From NCBI RefSeq assembly GCF_022760995.1, contig NZ_JAKWJO010000001.1, positions 310,001-374,000 of the forward strand: a DNA stretch of 64,000 bases, written 5' to 3'. Source of the DNA: Dyella sedimenti (GTDB lineage Bacteria; Pseudomonadota; Gammaproteobacteria; Xanthomonadales; Rhodanobacteraceae). The notes under the pieces were generated by a model. It made no database searches. It had not been told where the DNA came from and saw only the letters and a list, made by a program, of their open reading frames with translations. This document shows positions 1 through 8,636 of this stretch, in pieces. The position numbers were made by a program, and so were the translations under genes. Position 1 is the stretch's first letter; each line of letters begins with the position of its first letter.

Positions 1-1104
1 GCCGCGGGCGACGTGCTGCTGCTCGACGACGGCCTGGTCGCGATGACGGTGGAATCCGTGGTCGGCGCCGAGGTGCGCTGCCGCGTGCTGATCGGCGGTC
101 GCCTTTCCGACCGTAAGGGCCTGAACCGCCAGGGCGGCGGCCTTTCCGTCAACGCGCTGTCGGACAAGGACCGCGCCGATATCAAGCTGGCCGCCGAGAT
201 CGGCGCCGACTTCCTGGCTGTGTCCTTCGTGCGCTCGGGCGCCGACATGCACGAGGCGCGCCGCCTGCTGGAAGAGGCCGGCGGCAAGGCCTCGCTGGTG
301 GCCAAGATCGAGCGCGCGGACGCCATCCCCGTACTCGGCGAGATCATCGACGCCTCCGACGTGGTGATGGTGGCGCGCGGCGACCTGGGCGTGGAGATCG
401 GCGACGCCGAGCTGCCGGGCCTGCAGAAGAAGATCATCCGCGAGTCGGTGCAGCGCAACCGCGCGGTCATCACCGCCACGCAGATGCTGCAGTCGATGGT
501 GCGTTCGCCGATCCCGACCCGCGCCGAAGTGCTCGACGTGGCCAATGCCGTGATCGACGGCACCGACGCGGTGATGCTGTCGGAGGAATCGGCCGCCGGT
601 GCGCACCCGGACAAGGCGGTGGCCGCGCTGCGCCGCATCTGCCTGGGCGCCGAACGCCAGTTCGAGCCCAAGGAAGACCCGGCCACGCAGGGACACCTGC
701 TGGACCGTACCGACCAAGCCATCGCACTGGCGGCGATGGTGCTGGCCAGCCAGCTCGGCGTGCGCGCCATCGTGGCGTTGACCGAGTCGGGCGCCACCGC
801 GCAGTGGCTGTCGCGCTATCGCACGGCCGTGCCGATCTACGCACTGTCGCCGTTCGACGACGCCCGCCGCCGCATGCTGGTGCTGCGCGACGTGCAGCCG
901 GTGAAGTTCACCCATGCCTCGCAGAATCCGGCCGTCTCGGCGCGCGATGCCGTGCGCCAGTTGTTCGAGCAGGGCAAGCTGTCCGAGGGCGACCGCGTGG
1001 TGCTGACCCATGGCGACCATATCGGCCAGGGTGGCGGCACCAATACGCTGAAGTTGCTTTCGGTGGGCGCCGAGGGTGTGGTGGAGTGCCTGCGCGACCT
1101 GTAG
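1..1104 (+). CDS. pyk: Pyruvate kinase, 5' end missing
   Basis: Pyruvate kinase transfers phosphate from phosphoenolpyruvate to ADP in the last step of glycolysis. The reading frame is open from base 1, so the N-terminal part (about 110 residues of a usual 470-480) lies outside the window. The visible 367 residues contain the active-site signature VAKIERAD, the metal-binding segment MVARGDLGVEI, the TATQMLQSM segment, and DVANAVIDGTDAVMLSEESA of the barrel. A C-terminal regulatory domain follows, with ALTESGATAQWLSRY. The gene fits its glycolytic neighbours fba, tkt and pgk. It ends at TAG 1102-1104. The family call is firm; the isoform cannot be told from this part. Confidence 0.96.
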   Translation, partial: AAGDVLLLDDGLVAMTVESVVGAEVRCRVLIGGRLSDRKGLNRQGGGLSVNALSDKDRADIKLAAEIGADFLAVSFVRSGADMHEARRLLEEAGGKASLVAKIERADAIPVLGEIIDASDVVMVARGDLGVEIGDAELPGLQKKIIRESVQRNRAVITATQMLQSMVRSPIPTRAEVLDVANAVIDGTDAVMLSEESAAGAHPDKAVAALRRICLGAERQFEPKEDPATQGHLLDRTDQAIALAAMVLASQLGVRAIVALTESGATAQWLSRYRTAVPIYALSPFDDARRRMLVLRDVQPVKFTHASQNPAVSARDAVRQLFEQGKLSEGDRVVLTHGDHIGQGGGTNTLKLLSVGAEGVVECLRDL

Positions 1105-1184
1105 GCGTGCCGTTGGCATCGGCCGAGGCCCATTGGGACTAGAATCCGGCCGACGCCACCCCACCCATGCGCAGGAGGTTTTCC

Positions 1185-1634
1185 ATGAACACGATGTCAC
1201 GCCGTTTTGGCCAGGCCCTGGTGCTCGCGTTGGCCATGACCGGGGCGGCGCCGCTGCTCGCGCAGTCGCAGGCGCGCATGGTCGGGCCGGAGCAGATCCA
1301 GTCCTACTGGATCATGCTCAATACCAAGGTCGACGCCGACGTTCCCAACAGCGGCCGCAACATGGACAAGCCAGGTTGCGTGGCGGTGAGCTTCCTGATC
1401 GGGTCGGACGGCGTGCCCCAGAACGTGACCGTGCGCAAGGTGGTGCCGCAGAGCGACCTGGATGCGGTGGCCAAGAGTGTGGTCGGCAACTTCCGCTACG
1501 GCCCGGCGCTGCACAACACCGGGCATGAGCCGGTCAACACCTACTACATCGTGCCGTTCAACCTGCCGGACGATGCCGCCCAGAAGCAGGCCATCGTCAA
1601 CGCCTGCAAGCTGCCGGGCTACGACCAGGCCTGA
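1185..1634 (+). CDS. Secreted TonB C-terminal-domain-like protein
   Basis: This is a 149-residue protein with a signal peptide: positively charged start, hydrophobic stretch LVLALAMTGAAPLLA, then AQSQA. The mature part has the pattern of a TonB C-terminal fold (GCVAVSFLIGSDGVPQNVTVRKVVP, then VGNFRYGPALHNTG). It has no N-terminal membrane anchor or proline-rich linker, so it is not a full TonB. AGGAGG at 1173-1178, six bases before ATG 1185, decides the start over the in-frame ATG at 1167. A weak -10 candidate, TAGAAT, lies at 1140-1145. It stands alone between pyk and fba. Function is unknown; a periplasmic accessory role is only an inference. Confidence 0.72.
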   Translation: MNTMSRRFGQALVLALAMTGAAPLLAQSQARMVGPEQIQSYWIMLNTKVDADVPNSGRNMDKPGCVAVSFLIGSDGVPQNVTVRKVVPQSDLDAVAKSVVGNFRYGPALHNTGHEPVNTYYIVPFNLPDDAAQKQAIVNACKLPGYDQA

Positions 1635-1653
1635 TCCCGGGCCGTGCCACCAG

Positions 1654-1688
1654 GCCGTTCAGGGGCGACCTCCGGCCCCCTGAACGGC
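1654..1688 (+). terminator. Hairpin after the TonB-like gene
   Basis: A perfect 12-bp stem pairs 1654-1665 with 1677-1688 across an 11-base loop. No T-run follows. It lies 20 bases after the upstream stop codon and just before the fba -10 element, so it probably insulates fba from upstream transcription. Confidence 0.6.
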
Positions 1689-1696
1689 TGATGGCC

Positions 1697-1702
1697 TATA
1701 AT
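1697..1702 (+). promoter_or_regulatory. Consensus -10 element of fba
   Basis: TATAAT at 1697-1702 lies 79 bases before the fba start codon and is followed by CGCCGCC. No good -35 hexamer is visible at the usual distance, because the upstream hairpin occupies that position. Confidence 0.5.
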
Positions 1703-1780
1703 CGCCGCCTTTCAGCCTGGCCGCCCCCCGGGGTGGCACCACCTTGTGCGGCCCACACCGCCTAAGTATCCGGAGTTGTC

Positions 1781-2788
1781 ATGAGCATCGAAGATCTCGA
1801 AAGCGTCGCCCTGGCGATGGTCGCGCCCGGCAAGGGCATCATCGCCATCGACGAGTCGACCAACACCATCAAGAAGCGATTCGAGGCCGTTGGCATCGAG
1901 AACACCGAGGAGAACCGCCGCGCCTACCGTGAGCTGCTGCTCACCGCGCCGGGCCTTGGCGAGCACATCTCCGGCGCCATCCTCTACGACGAGACCATCC
2001 GCCAGTCCACCAAGGACGGCGTGCCGTTCACTCAGGTGATGAAGAAGAACGGCATCATTCCCGGCATCAAGGTGGATAAGGGCCCGGTGCCGCTGGCCGG
2101 CTTCCCGGGCGATGTGGTGACCGAGGGCCTGGATGGCCTGCGCGAGCGCCTGCAGGAATACGTCAAGCTGGGCGCCCAGTTCGCCAAGTGGCGCGCCGTG
2201 ATCAACATCAGCGAGGACAACCCGTCCTCCACCGCCATCGAAGCCAACTGCCACGCGTTGGCGCGCTACGCCGCGCTGTGCCAGGAAGCCGGCCTGGTGC
2301 CGATGGTCGAGCCGGAAGTGATCATGGACGGCGACCACAGCATCGAGGTCAGCTATGAGGTGCACGAGGCCGTGCTGCGCAGCCTGTTCAACGCGCTGTA
2401 CGAGCAGAACGTGATGCTGGAAGGCACCATCCTGAAGGTCAGCATGGTCATCCCGGGCAAGGACGCGGACGAGCAGGCCGAGGTCGAGGAAGTGGCCGAG
2501 GCCACCGTGCGCGTGCTCAAGACCACCGTGCCGGCCACCCTGCCGGGCATCGTGTTCCTCTCCGGCGGCCAGACCGACGAGCAGTCCACCGCCCACCTCA
2601 ACGCCATGAACCGCATGGGCCCGCACCCGTGGCCGCTGAGCTTCTCCTACGGCCGTGCCATGCAGCAGGCCGCGCTGAAGCTGTGGTCCAAGGACATGAA
2701 GGCCAACTACGCCGAGGCGCAGAAGACCGTCGCCGCGCGCGCCAAGGAAAACGGCCTGGCCGCGCTGGGGCAGTGGCCCGGCAAGTAA
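1781..2788 (+). CDS. fba: Class I fructose-bisphosphate aldolase
   Basis: This 335-residue enzyme splits fructose 1,6-bisphosphate into glyceraldehyde 3-phosphate and dihydroxyacetone phosphate through a Schiff base. Class I features are clear: IIAIDEST near residue 20, KWRAVI near residue 136, VPMVEPEV near 173, and the Schiff-base lysine in GTILKVSMVIPG (Lys219). The C-terminal motifs SGGQTDEQSTAHLNAMN and PWPLSFSYGRAMQ are also typical. Class I rather than metal-dependent class II aldolase is less usual in gammaproteobacteria. Start ATG 1781 has only a weak GGAG upstream. A TATAAT box at 1697 and a shared terminator at 2897 suggest a single-gene transcript. Confidence 0.95.
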   Translation: MSIEDLESVALAMVAPGKGIIAIDESTNTIKKRFEAVGIENTEENRRAYRELLLTAPGLGEHISGAILYDETIRQSTKDGVPFTQVMKKNGIIPGIKVDKGPVPLAGFPGDVVTEGLDGLRERLQEYVKLGAQFAKWRAVINISEDNPSSTAIEANCHALARYAALCQEAGLVPMVEPEVIMDGDHSIEVSYEVHEAVLRSLFNALYEQNVMLEGTILKVSMVIPGKDADEQAEVEEVAEATVRVLKTTVPATLPGIVFLSGGQTDEQSTAHLNAMNRMGPHPWPLSFSYGRAMQQAALKLWSKDMKANYAEAQKTVAARAKENGLAALGQWPGK

Positions 2789-2808
2789 GCGGCACGACAC
2801 CACCCTCT

Positions 2809-2889
2809 GTAGGAGCGCACCCAGTGCGCGACCTGCGGAGGCGGGTGCAAGCGCTCGGTGGGTTTGTCGCGCACTGGGTGCGCTCCTAC
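2809..2889. repeat. REP-like palindromic repeat, copy 1
   Basis: The 24-bp arms 2809-2832 and 2866-2889 are perfect reverse complements, separated by 33 bases. Each arm begins GTAGGAGCGCACCCAGTGCG, a core of the type seen in extragenic REP elements of Pseudomonas and Xanthomonads. A second copy lies at 5895-5964. It sits between the fba stop and the shared terminator. Confidence 0.88.
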
Positions 2890-2896
2890 GGAAAAG

Positions 2897-2925
2897 AAAA
2901 CGGGCGCCGCGAGGCGCCCGTTTTT
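2897..2925. terminator. Bidirectional terminator between fba and the barrel gene
   Basis: An eight-bp GC stem (2901-2908 with 2913-2920, loop GCGA) is flanked by AAAA on the left and TTTTT on the right. It can therefore stop both fba (plus) and the convergent outer-membrane gene (minus). Confidence 0.9.
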
Positions 2926-2949
2926 GTTGCTCAGTTGCTGACACCGTCC

Positions 2950-3561
2950 TTAGAAGCGATATTCCGCGCTGAGGCTGTACAGGTTGGTCGGCAGGTGGAT
3001 GTTCTTGTCGCTCTGGCTGCCGTCGTAGTAGTCCCAGTTGACGCCCACGCTCCAGTTCCGCGAGATGTTGTAGCCCGCGCCCACGCCGGCGTAGTAGCGG
3101 GTGCTGTTGAAGTCGACCTTCTGCGGGTTGAGCTTGTCGTTGGTCAGGCCCTCGCCCTTGGCGAAGAACGCGCCACCACGGATCTCGCCGTACCAGTTCG
3201 GGCTGAAGTTGTAGCGCAGGTTCAGGCCGGCGGTGGCGCCCTGCAGCTTGGACTTGTCGTTGTTGCCGTTGTAGCCGGCGTAGTTCTGGGTATAGAGGCC
3301 ACGGGCGTCGGAACGGCCCAGGTAGACGTAGCCGACTTCCGCGCCCAGCGAGGTTTCGGGGTTGATGGCGAAGCGGTAGCCGCCCTTCACGCCACCCGCG
3401 AAATCGCCATTGTCATACGGGCCCTTGTGCGTCTGGGCATAGCCGGCATTCGCGCCGACGTACCAGCCCTGCTGGGCGTTCTGGCCATTGTCCTGGGCGA
3501 ACGCGGGGAGGGCCACCAGACCGGCGGCGGCAAAGGCAAGGGCAAACATCGTCTTTTTCAT
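2950..3561 (-). CDS. Outer-membrane beta-barrel protein (OmpA-barrel type)
   Basis: This 203-residue protein has a clear signal peptide (MKKTMFALAFAAAGLVALPAFA, cleavage before QDNG). It continues as alternating aromatic/glycine strands such as GWYVGANAGYAQT, GVKGGYRFAI, SLGAEVGYVYL, ATAGLNLRYNF, NWYGEIRGGAFF and YYAGVGAGYNI. It ends in YSLSAEYRF, a C-terminal Phe that fits the outer-membrane insertion signal. Eight strands are expected from the length. The peptidoglycan-binding OmpA domain is missing. AAGAGGAG precedes the ATG at a good distance. It converges with fba through a shared terminator and diverges from tkt. Its ligand or role cannot be told from sequence. Confidence 0.85.
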   Translation of the reverse strand: MKKTMFALAFAAAGLVALPAFAQDNGQNAQQGWYVGANAGYAQTHKGPYDNGDFAGGVKGGYRFAINPETSLGAEVGYVYLGRSDARGLYTQNYAGYNGNNDKSKLQGATAGLNLRYNFSPNWYGEIRGGAFFAKGEGLTNDKLNPQKVDFNSTRYYAGVGAGYNISRNWSVGVNWDYYDGSQSDKNIHLPTNLYSLSAEYRF

Positions 3562-3824
3562 GGGGGACTCCTCTTGGTCTTATTGGGGCCAGTCCGTCGC
3601 GCCGGGGGTTCGGTCAGCGGCGGCTGGGCACCTCGTGCCGACGGTGCTGTTGCTTAGATGGGTCGAGGGTCCGGGAGTTTCAATACCGGTTAGTCCAGTA
3701 TTAAGGAGTGGTTAATTGTTGGCGCCGTTCAGGTGCCGCACGCGTGGCCTGTGATGGGCGACAGCAGATGGGGGGATCGGCGACAATGCGGGTTTTTCCG
3801 CCGCCAGCCCGGAGACTTTTCCCG

Positions 3825-5828
3825 ATGACAACCCGCCGCGAACTTGCCAATGCCGTGCGTGCCCTCGCCATGGACGCCGTGCAACAGGCCAACTCCGGTC
3901 ATCCGGGCATGCCCATGGGCATGGCGGATATCGCCGAGGTGCTGTGGAACGACTTCCTGCGGCACAATCCCGCCAATCCCAAGTGGTTCAACCGTGACCG
4001 CTTCGTGCTGTCCAATGGCCACGGCTCGATGCTGCAGTACGCGCTGCTGCACCTGACCGGCTATGACCTGCCGATGGAGCAGCTCAAGCGCTTCCGCCAG
4101 CTGCATTCCAGGACCGCCGGCCATCCGGAAGCCAGCGAAACCCCAGGCGTGGAAACCACTACCGGCCCGCTGGGCCAGGGTCTCGCCAATGCCGTGGGCT
4201 TCGCGCTGGCCGAGAAGGTGCTGGCCGCGCACTTCAACCGCCCGGGGCACGACATCGTCGACCACCGCACCTATGTGTTCCTCGGCGACGGTTGCCTGAT
4301 GGAAGGCATCTCGCACGAGGCCGCCTCGCTGGCCGGTACCTGGAAGCTGGGCAAGCTGGTGGCGGTGTACGACGACAACGGCATCTCGATCGATGGCGAG
4401 GTGCACGGCTGGTTCACCGACGACACCGCCAAGCGCTTCGAGGCGTACGGCTGGAACGTAATCCGCGGCGTGGACGGCCACGATGCCGAGGCGATCAAGC
4501 AGGCGATCACCCAGGCCACTGCCCAGTCCGAGAAGCCCACGCTGATCTGCGCCCGCACCATCATCGGCTTCGGCGCGCCGCACAAGCAGGGCAAGGAAGA
4601 AAGCCATGGCGCCGCGCTGGGCAAGGACGAGGTCGCCGCCGCCCGCGACGCGCTGGATTGGCGCTACGAGCCGTTCGTGATCCCGGCCGAGATCTATGCC
4701 GGCTGGGACCACAAGAAGGTCGGCGCCGAGCGCGAGCAGGCCTGGCACGACGCCGTGGCCAAGTACACCGCGGCCTTCCCGGAACTGGCGGCCGAGTTCA
4801 ATCGCCGCATCACCGGCGCATTGCCGGCCGACTGGGCCGCCAAGTCGCAGGCCTATGTGGAGAAGCTGCAGGCGGAGGGCCCGGAAGTGGCCACGCGCAA
4901 GGCCTCGCAGATGGCCATCGATACCTTCGCTCCGCTGCTGCCGGAACTGATCGGCGGCTCGGCCGACCTGGCCGGTTCCAACCTCACCAAGTGGAAGGGC
5001 AGCGTCGACGCCGGCAATGGCCATGATGCCAAGGGCAACTACGTCTACTACGGCGTGCGCGAGTTCGGCATGACCGCCATCGCCAATGGGCTGGCCTTGC
5101 ACGGCGGCTTCATCCCGTACGACGCTACCTTCCTGGTGTTCTCCGACTACGCCCGCAATGCGGTGCGCATGAGCGCCCTGATCCCGGCGCATACCATCCA
5201 CGTCTATACCCACGACTCGATCGGCCTGGGCGAGGACGGCCCGACCCACCAGCCGGTGGAGCACCTGGCCTCGCTGCGCTACATCCCCAACAACCAAGTG
5301 TGGCGTCCTTGCGATGCGGTGGAGACCGCCGTGTCCTGGAAGCTCGCCATCGAGCGCAAGGGTAACCCGGCGTGCCTGGTGTTCTCGCGCCAGAACCTCA
5401 AGCACCAGCAGCGCAACGCACAGCAGTTGGCGGATATCGCCCGCGGCGCCTATGTGCTGTCCGATCCCCAGGACACCCGGTTCAAGGCCATCCTGATCGC
5501 CACCGGTTCGGAAGTGGAGTTGGCGATGGAGGCGGCGCGTACGCTGGCCCAGCAGAACGTGCCGGTGCGCGTGGTGTCGATGCCGTGCACGGAAGTGTTC
5601 GACGCCCAGCCGCTGGAATACCGCGAGGCGGTCCTGCCGGGCTGGTGCCGCGCGCGCGTGGCGGTCGAGGCGGCCACCGCCGACTTCTGGCGCAAGTACG
5701 TAGGCTTGGACGGCGAGGTGGTCGGCATGACCACGTTCGGCGCCTCGGCGCCCGCACCGCAGCTGTTCGAGTACTTCGGCTTCACGGTGGCCCACGTGGT
5801 GGATGCGGTGAAGCGCGTGGTCGGCTGA
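3825..5828 (+). CDS. tkt: Transketolase
   Basis: Transketolase moves two-carbon ketol units between sugar phosphates in the pentose phosphate pathway, using thiamine diphosphate. The 667-residue length is normal. Visible features are the [13 protein letters not shown]-terminus, the thiamine-binding stretch [13 protein letters not shown] ending in [10 protein letters not shown], and the central [22 protein letters not shown] motif. ATG 3825 fits the family N-terminus ([18 protein letters not shown]) and has GGAG ten bases upstream. A longer frame opens at 3708 but adds a non-homologous, arginine-rich extension. A possible -10 element, GACAAT, is at 3782. A strong hairpin with T-run follows the gene. 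Confidence 0.97.
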   Translation: MTTRRELANAVRALAMDAVQQANSGHPGMPMGMADIAEVLWNDFLRHNPANPKWFNRDRFVLSNGHGSMLQYALLHLTGYDLPMEQLKRFRQLHSRTAGHPEASETPGVETTTGPLGQGLANAVGFALAEKVLAAHFNRPGHDIVDHRTYVFLGDGCLMEGISHEAASLAGTWKLGKLVAVYDDNGISIDGEVHGWFTDDTAKRFEAYGWNVIRGVDGHDAEAIKQAITQATAQSEKPTLICARTIIGFGAPHKQGKEESHGAALGKDEVAAARDALDWRYEPFVIPAEIYAGWDHKKVGAEREQAWHDAVAKYTAAFPELAAEFNRRITGALPADWAAKSQAYVEKLQAEGPEVATRKASQMAIDTFAPLLPELIGGSADLAGSNLTKWKGSVDAGNGHDAKGNYVYYGVREFGMTAIANGLALHGGFIPYDATFLVFSDYARNAVRMSALIPAHTIHVYTHDSIGLGEDGPTHQPVEHLASLRYIPNNQVWRPCDAVETAVSWKLAIERKGNPACLVFSRQNLKHQQRNAQQLADIARGAYVLSDPQDTRFKAILIATGSEVELAMEAARTLAQQNVPVRVVSMPCTEVFDAQPLEYREAVLPGWCRARVAVEAATADFWRKYVGLDGEVVGMTTFGASAPAPQLFEYFGFTVAHVVDAVKRVVG

Positions 5829-5846
5829 GCGCGTGCCCCCTTGACC

Positions 5847-5883
5847 ACAAAAAACGCCGCGATCATCGCGGCGTTTTTTTGTG
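5847..5883 (+). terminator. Terminator of tkt
   Basis: A stem pairs ACGCCGCGAT (5854-5863) with its complement (5865-5874). It is flanked by A-rich and T-rich runs, with at least seven T after the stem. The symmetry may also let it work for the minus strand. Confidence 0.9.
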
Positions 5884-5894
5884 CCTCGTCTTTT

Positions 5895-5964
5895 TGTAGG
5901 AGCGCACCCAGTGCGCGAAAAGCCTACGAAGCGGTTTCATCCGCGCACTGGGTGCGCTCCCACA
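5895..5964. repeat. REP-like palindromic repeat, copy 2
   Basis: The 23-bp arms 5895-5917 and 5942-5964 are reverse complements with one mismatch. They share the core of copy 1 at 2809-2889, while the 24-base spacer differs. It lies between the tkt terminator and the end of gph. Confidence 0.87.
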
Positions 5965-5976
5965 GGGTTTACGTAG

Positions 5977-6609
5977 TCACGCCGCCAGCAGCTCCGCCAG
6001 ATGCGCCGGATCGCGCGCCAAGGCATGCGCACCGGCTTTTTCCAGCTCCTCGCGGCTGCCAAAACCCCACAGCACGCCAAGGCCGCGCACGCGATTGGCC
6101 ACGGCGCCATCAATATCGAAATGACGATCGCCGATCATCGCCGTTTCTTCCGGCTTGGCGCGAAAATCCTCGAGCGCGGCACGGATCATCGTCGCCTTCT
6201 CGCTATGCGCGCTCGACGGGTCCGGGCCGTATAGACGGCTGAACGCTTTGCCGAACGGCAGGTGTTCGATGATCGGCCGCGCATGCCGTTCCGGCTTGCT
6301 GGTGACCACGGCGAGCGTATGCCCGGCCGCCTGCAGGCGTTCGATCATCATGTCGATGCCGGAATAGACGGTGTGCTCCTGCCAGCCGATCGCATGGAAG
6401 CGCTCGTGGTAGTACTCCACCGCCAGCTCGATGCGCTCGAGGTCGTGGTCCAGCAGCGGCGCGAAGCTGTGCCGCAGCGGCGGGCCGATCCAGTGGCGCA
6501 TCTCGGCCGGGTGTGGCACGCCCAACTGCGTCAGCGCATGGCGAACGCAGCCGAGGATGCCGGCCTCCGAATCGATCAGCGTGCCGTCGAGGTCGAATAG
6601 GCAGAGCAT
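5977..6609 (-). CDS. gph: HAD-family phosphatase, phosphoglycolate-phosphatase type
   Basis: This 210-residue haloacid-dehalogenase phosphatase has motif I FDLDGTLIDSE at residues 5-15, with the nucleophile and acid/base aspartates. Motif II is VVTSKPERHA, the motif III lysine lies near SEKATMIRAAL, and motif IV is MIGDRHFDIDGA. A helical cap between motifs I and II fits the Gph subgroup. 2-Phosphoglycolate is the likely substrate, but the subgroup contains nucleotide and sugar phosphatases too. The start overlaps the pgk stop by one base (TAATG on the minus strand), so translation is probably coupled to pgk. The gene symbol is by similarity. Confidence 0.8.
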   Translation of the reverse strand: MLCLFDLDGTLIDSEAGILGCVRHALTQLGVPHPAEMRHWIGPPLRHSFAPLLDHDLERIELAVEYYHERFHAIGWQEHTVYSGIDMMIERLQAAGHTLAVVTSKPERHARPIIEHLPFGKAFSRLYGPDPSSAHSEKATMIRAALEDFRAKPEETAMIGDRHFDIDGAVANRVRGLGVLWGFGSREELEKAGAHALARDPAHLAELLAA

Positions 6610-7787
6610 TACTTGCCAGCGCGGGCCTTGAGGGCCGCCACCGCCGGCAGTTCCTTGCCTTCCAGGAACTCCAGGAAGGCACCGCCGCCGGTGGAGATGT
6701 AGGACACGTCATCGGCGATGCCGAACTTGTCCACCGCGGCCAGCGTGTCGCCGCCGCCGGCGATGGAGAACGCCGGGGAAGCGGCGATGGCGCGCGCCAG
6801 CGTCTCGGTGCCCTTGGCGAAGGCGTCGAACTCGAACACGCCGACCGGTCCGTTCCACACCACCGTGCCGGCCTTGGCGATCAGCTCGGCATAGCGGCGC
6901 GCGGTCTCGGGCCCGATATCCAGGATCATCTCGCCGTCCTTCACCTCGTCCACCGGCTTGACCGTGGCGGACGCATGGGCGGAGAACTCCGGCGCGACCA
7001 CCACGTCCACCGGGATCGGTACGTCGGCGTTGCGGCGCTTGGCGTCGGCGATGACCTTCTTGGCGGCCGGAATCAGGTCCGGTTCGTACAGCGAGTTGCC
7101 GACCGGGTAGCCCATGGCGGCGATGAAGGTGTTGGCGATGCCGCCGCCGACGATCAGCTGGTCCACCTTGCCGATCAGGTTCTCCAGCAGGGTGAGCTTG
7201 GTGGAGACCTTGGAGCCGGCCACGATGGCCAGCAGCGGATGGGCCGGCTGCTCCAGCGCCTTGCCCAGCGCATCCAGCTCGGCCGACAGCAGCGGGCCGG
7301 CGGCGGCCACTGGGGCGTACTTGATCACGCCGTGGGTGGAGGCCTGGGCGCGGTGCGCGGTGCCGAAGGCATCCATCACGAAGATGTCGCACAGCGCGGC
7401 GTACTTCTTCGCCAGTGCGTCGTCGTCCTTGCCTTCGCCCACGTTCATGCGGCAGTTCTCCAGCACCACCACCTCGCCGTCGGCGACTTCGACGCCGTCG
7501 AGGTAGTCGGCCACCAGGCGCACCGGCTGGCCGAGCTTCTCGCCCAGCCAGCGGGCGACCGGGGCCAGCGAGGATTCGGCATCGAACTGGCCTTCCTTCG
7601 GGCGGCCGAGGTGGGACATCACCATCACCTTGGCGCCGGCGTCGCGGGCGGCCTTGAGGGTGGGCAGGGAGGCATCCAGGCGCTGGGTGGAAGTGATGTG
7701 GCCGTTCTCGATCGGTACGTTCAGGTCTTCGCGGATCAGCACGCGCTTGCCGCGCAGATCAAGATCGCTCATGCGGGTAACGGACAC
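6609..7787 (-). CDS. pgk: Phosphoglycerate kinase
   Basis: This enzyme transfers phosphate from 1,3-bisphosphoglycerate to ADP in glycolysis. The N-terminal substrate loop [10 protein letters not shown], the [10 protein letters not shown] motif, [11 protein letters not shown] and the C-terminal [16 protein letters not shown] are all present. The GTG at 7787 (product starting [13 protein letters not shown], 392 residues) has an AGGGAG ribosome-binding site seven bases upstream. The ATG at 7772 has none, and Xanthomonas Pgk also carries a few residues before the MTDLDL-like start, so GTG was chosen. The gene heads a two-gene unit with gph. Confidence 0.95.
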   Translation of the reverse strand: MSVTRMSDLDLRGKRVLIREDLNVPIENGHITSTQRLDASLPTLKAARDAGAKVMVMSHLGRPKEGQFDAESSLAPVARWLGEKLGQPVRLVADYLDGVEVADGEVVVLENCRMNVGEGKDDDALAKKYAALCDIFVMDAFGTAHRAQASTHGVIKYAPVAAAGPLLSAELDALGKALEQPAHPLLAIVAGSKVSTKLTLLENLIGKVDQLIVGGGIANTFIAAMGYPVGNSLYEPDLIPAAKKVIADAKRRNADVPIPVDVVVAPEFSAHASATVKPVDEVKDGEMILDIGPETARRYAELIAKAGTVVWNGPVGVFEFDAFAKGTETLARAIAASPAFSIAGGGDTLAAVDKFGIADDVSYISTGGGAFLEFLEGKELPAVAALKARAGK

Positions 7788-7924
7788 GGCGGAACTCCCT
7801 TGGCTTGTTCGATGAATGGGCGCCCTAGGGCACGAATCGCGTATTGTCCCGCCCGGTCCGCAGCGATGCAAACCGCATGGCGGGTATCCTAGGCGGCCGA
7901 TATTTCTCCGGGAGGACATGCACG

Positions 7925-8593
7925 ATGAGCCAGGATCTGGCGCTGTACGGCTATTGGCGCTCCAGCGCCGCCTATCGCGTGCGCATCGCGCTGAATCTGA
8001 AGGGATTGGTCTACGAGACGCGGCCGGTGCACCTGCTCGACCATGGCGGCGAACAGCACGCGCCGGAGTTCCAGGCGCTCAATCCGCAGGAACTGGTGCC
8101 CTGCCTGATCGACCGGGGCCGGGTGCTGACCCAGTCCATGGCCATCGTCGAGTACCTGGAGGAGACGCGGCCCACGCCGCCGTTGCTGCCGGCCGATGCG
8201 GAGGGGCGCGCCCGGGTGCGGGCGTTGGCGCAAGTGGTCGCCTGCGACTTGCATCCGCTGGGCAACCTGCGCGTCCTGCAATACCTGACGACGCAGTTCG
8301 GGCTGGACGAGGCGGCCAAGGGCGTCTGGTCACGGCACTGGATCGGGGTAGGCCTGGACGCGCTGGAAACCATGCTGGCCGGCAATGTGGCGACCGGGCG
8401 CTTCTGCCATGGCGACATGCCGACCCTGGCCGACGCCTGCCTGGTGCCGCAGGTCTACAACGCGGTGCGCTGGAAGCTGCCGATGGAAGGTTACCCTACG
8501 ATCCGGCGCATCCATGAAGCCTGCCAGGCCCTGGAGGCATTCCAGCGGGCGGCGCCGGAAGCGCAGCCGGACGCACCGCCGCCCGCCGGCTAG
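7925..8593 (+). CDS. maiA: Maleylacetoacetate isomerase (zeta-class GST)
   Basis: This 222-residue zeta-class glutathione-S-transferase isomerises maleylacetoacetate to fumarylacetoacetate in tyrosine breakdown. The zeta signature [15 protein letters not shown] lies at residues 11-25 ([14 protein letters not shown] in classic members). It is followed by the glutathione-binding [11 protein letters not shown] and the [11 protein letters not shown] segment. GGAGG at 7911-7915 supports ATG 7925. No fahA or hmgA is nearby, so the pathway link rests on family similarity; another small-thiol-dependent isomerisation is possible. It diverges from pgk and ends at a hairpin shared with pilU. Confidence 0.88.
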   Translation: MSQDLALYGYWRSSAAYRVRIALNLKGLVYETRPVHLLDHGGEQHAPEFQALNPQELVPCLIDRGRVLTQSMAIVEYLEETRPTPPLLPADAEGRARVRALAQVVACDLHPLGNLRVLQYLTTQFGLDEAAKGVWSRHWIGVGLDALETMLAGNVATGRFCHGDMPTLADACLVPQVYNAVRWKLPMEGYPTIRRIHEACQALEAFQRAAPEAQPDAPPPAG

Positions 8594-8597
8594 CTCG

Positions 8598-8626
8598 CCG
8601 TCGTCCGGGCGTTCGCCGGACGACGG
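8598..8626. terminator. Hairpin between convergent maiA and pilU
   Basis: A perfect 11-bp stem pairs 8598-8608 with 8616-8626 across a seven-base loop. It stands in the 43-base gap between two stop codons. No long T-run is present. Confidence 0.72.
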
Positions 8627-8636
8627 GGCGGACGGG

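Noticed and set aside
3729..5795. A 688-residue minus-strand frame opposite tkt
   Set aside because: Transketolase fills the plus strand with all motifs; the antisense product shows no domain pattern.
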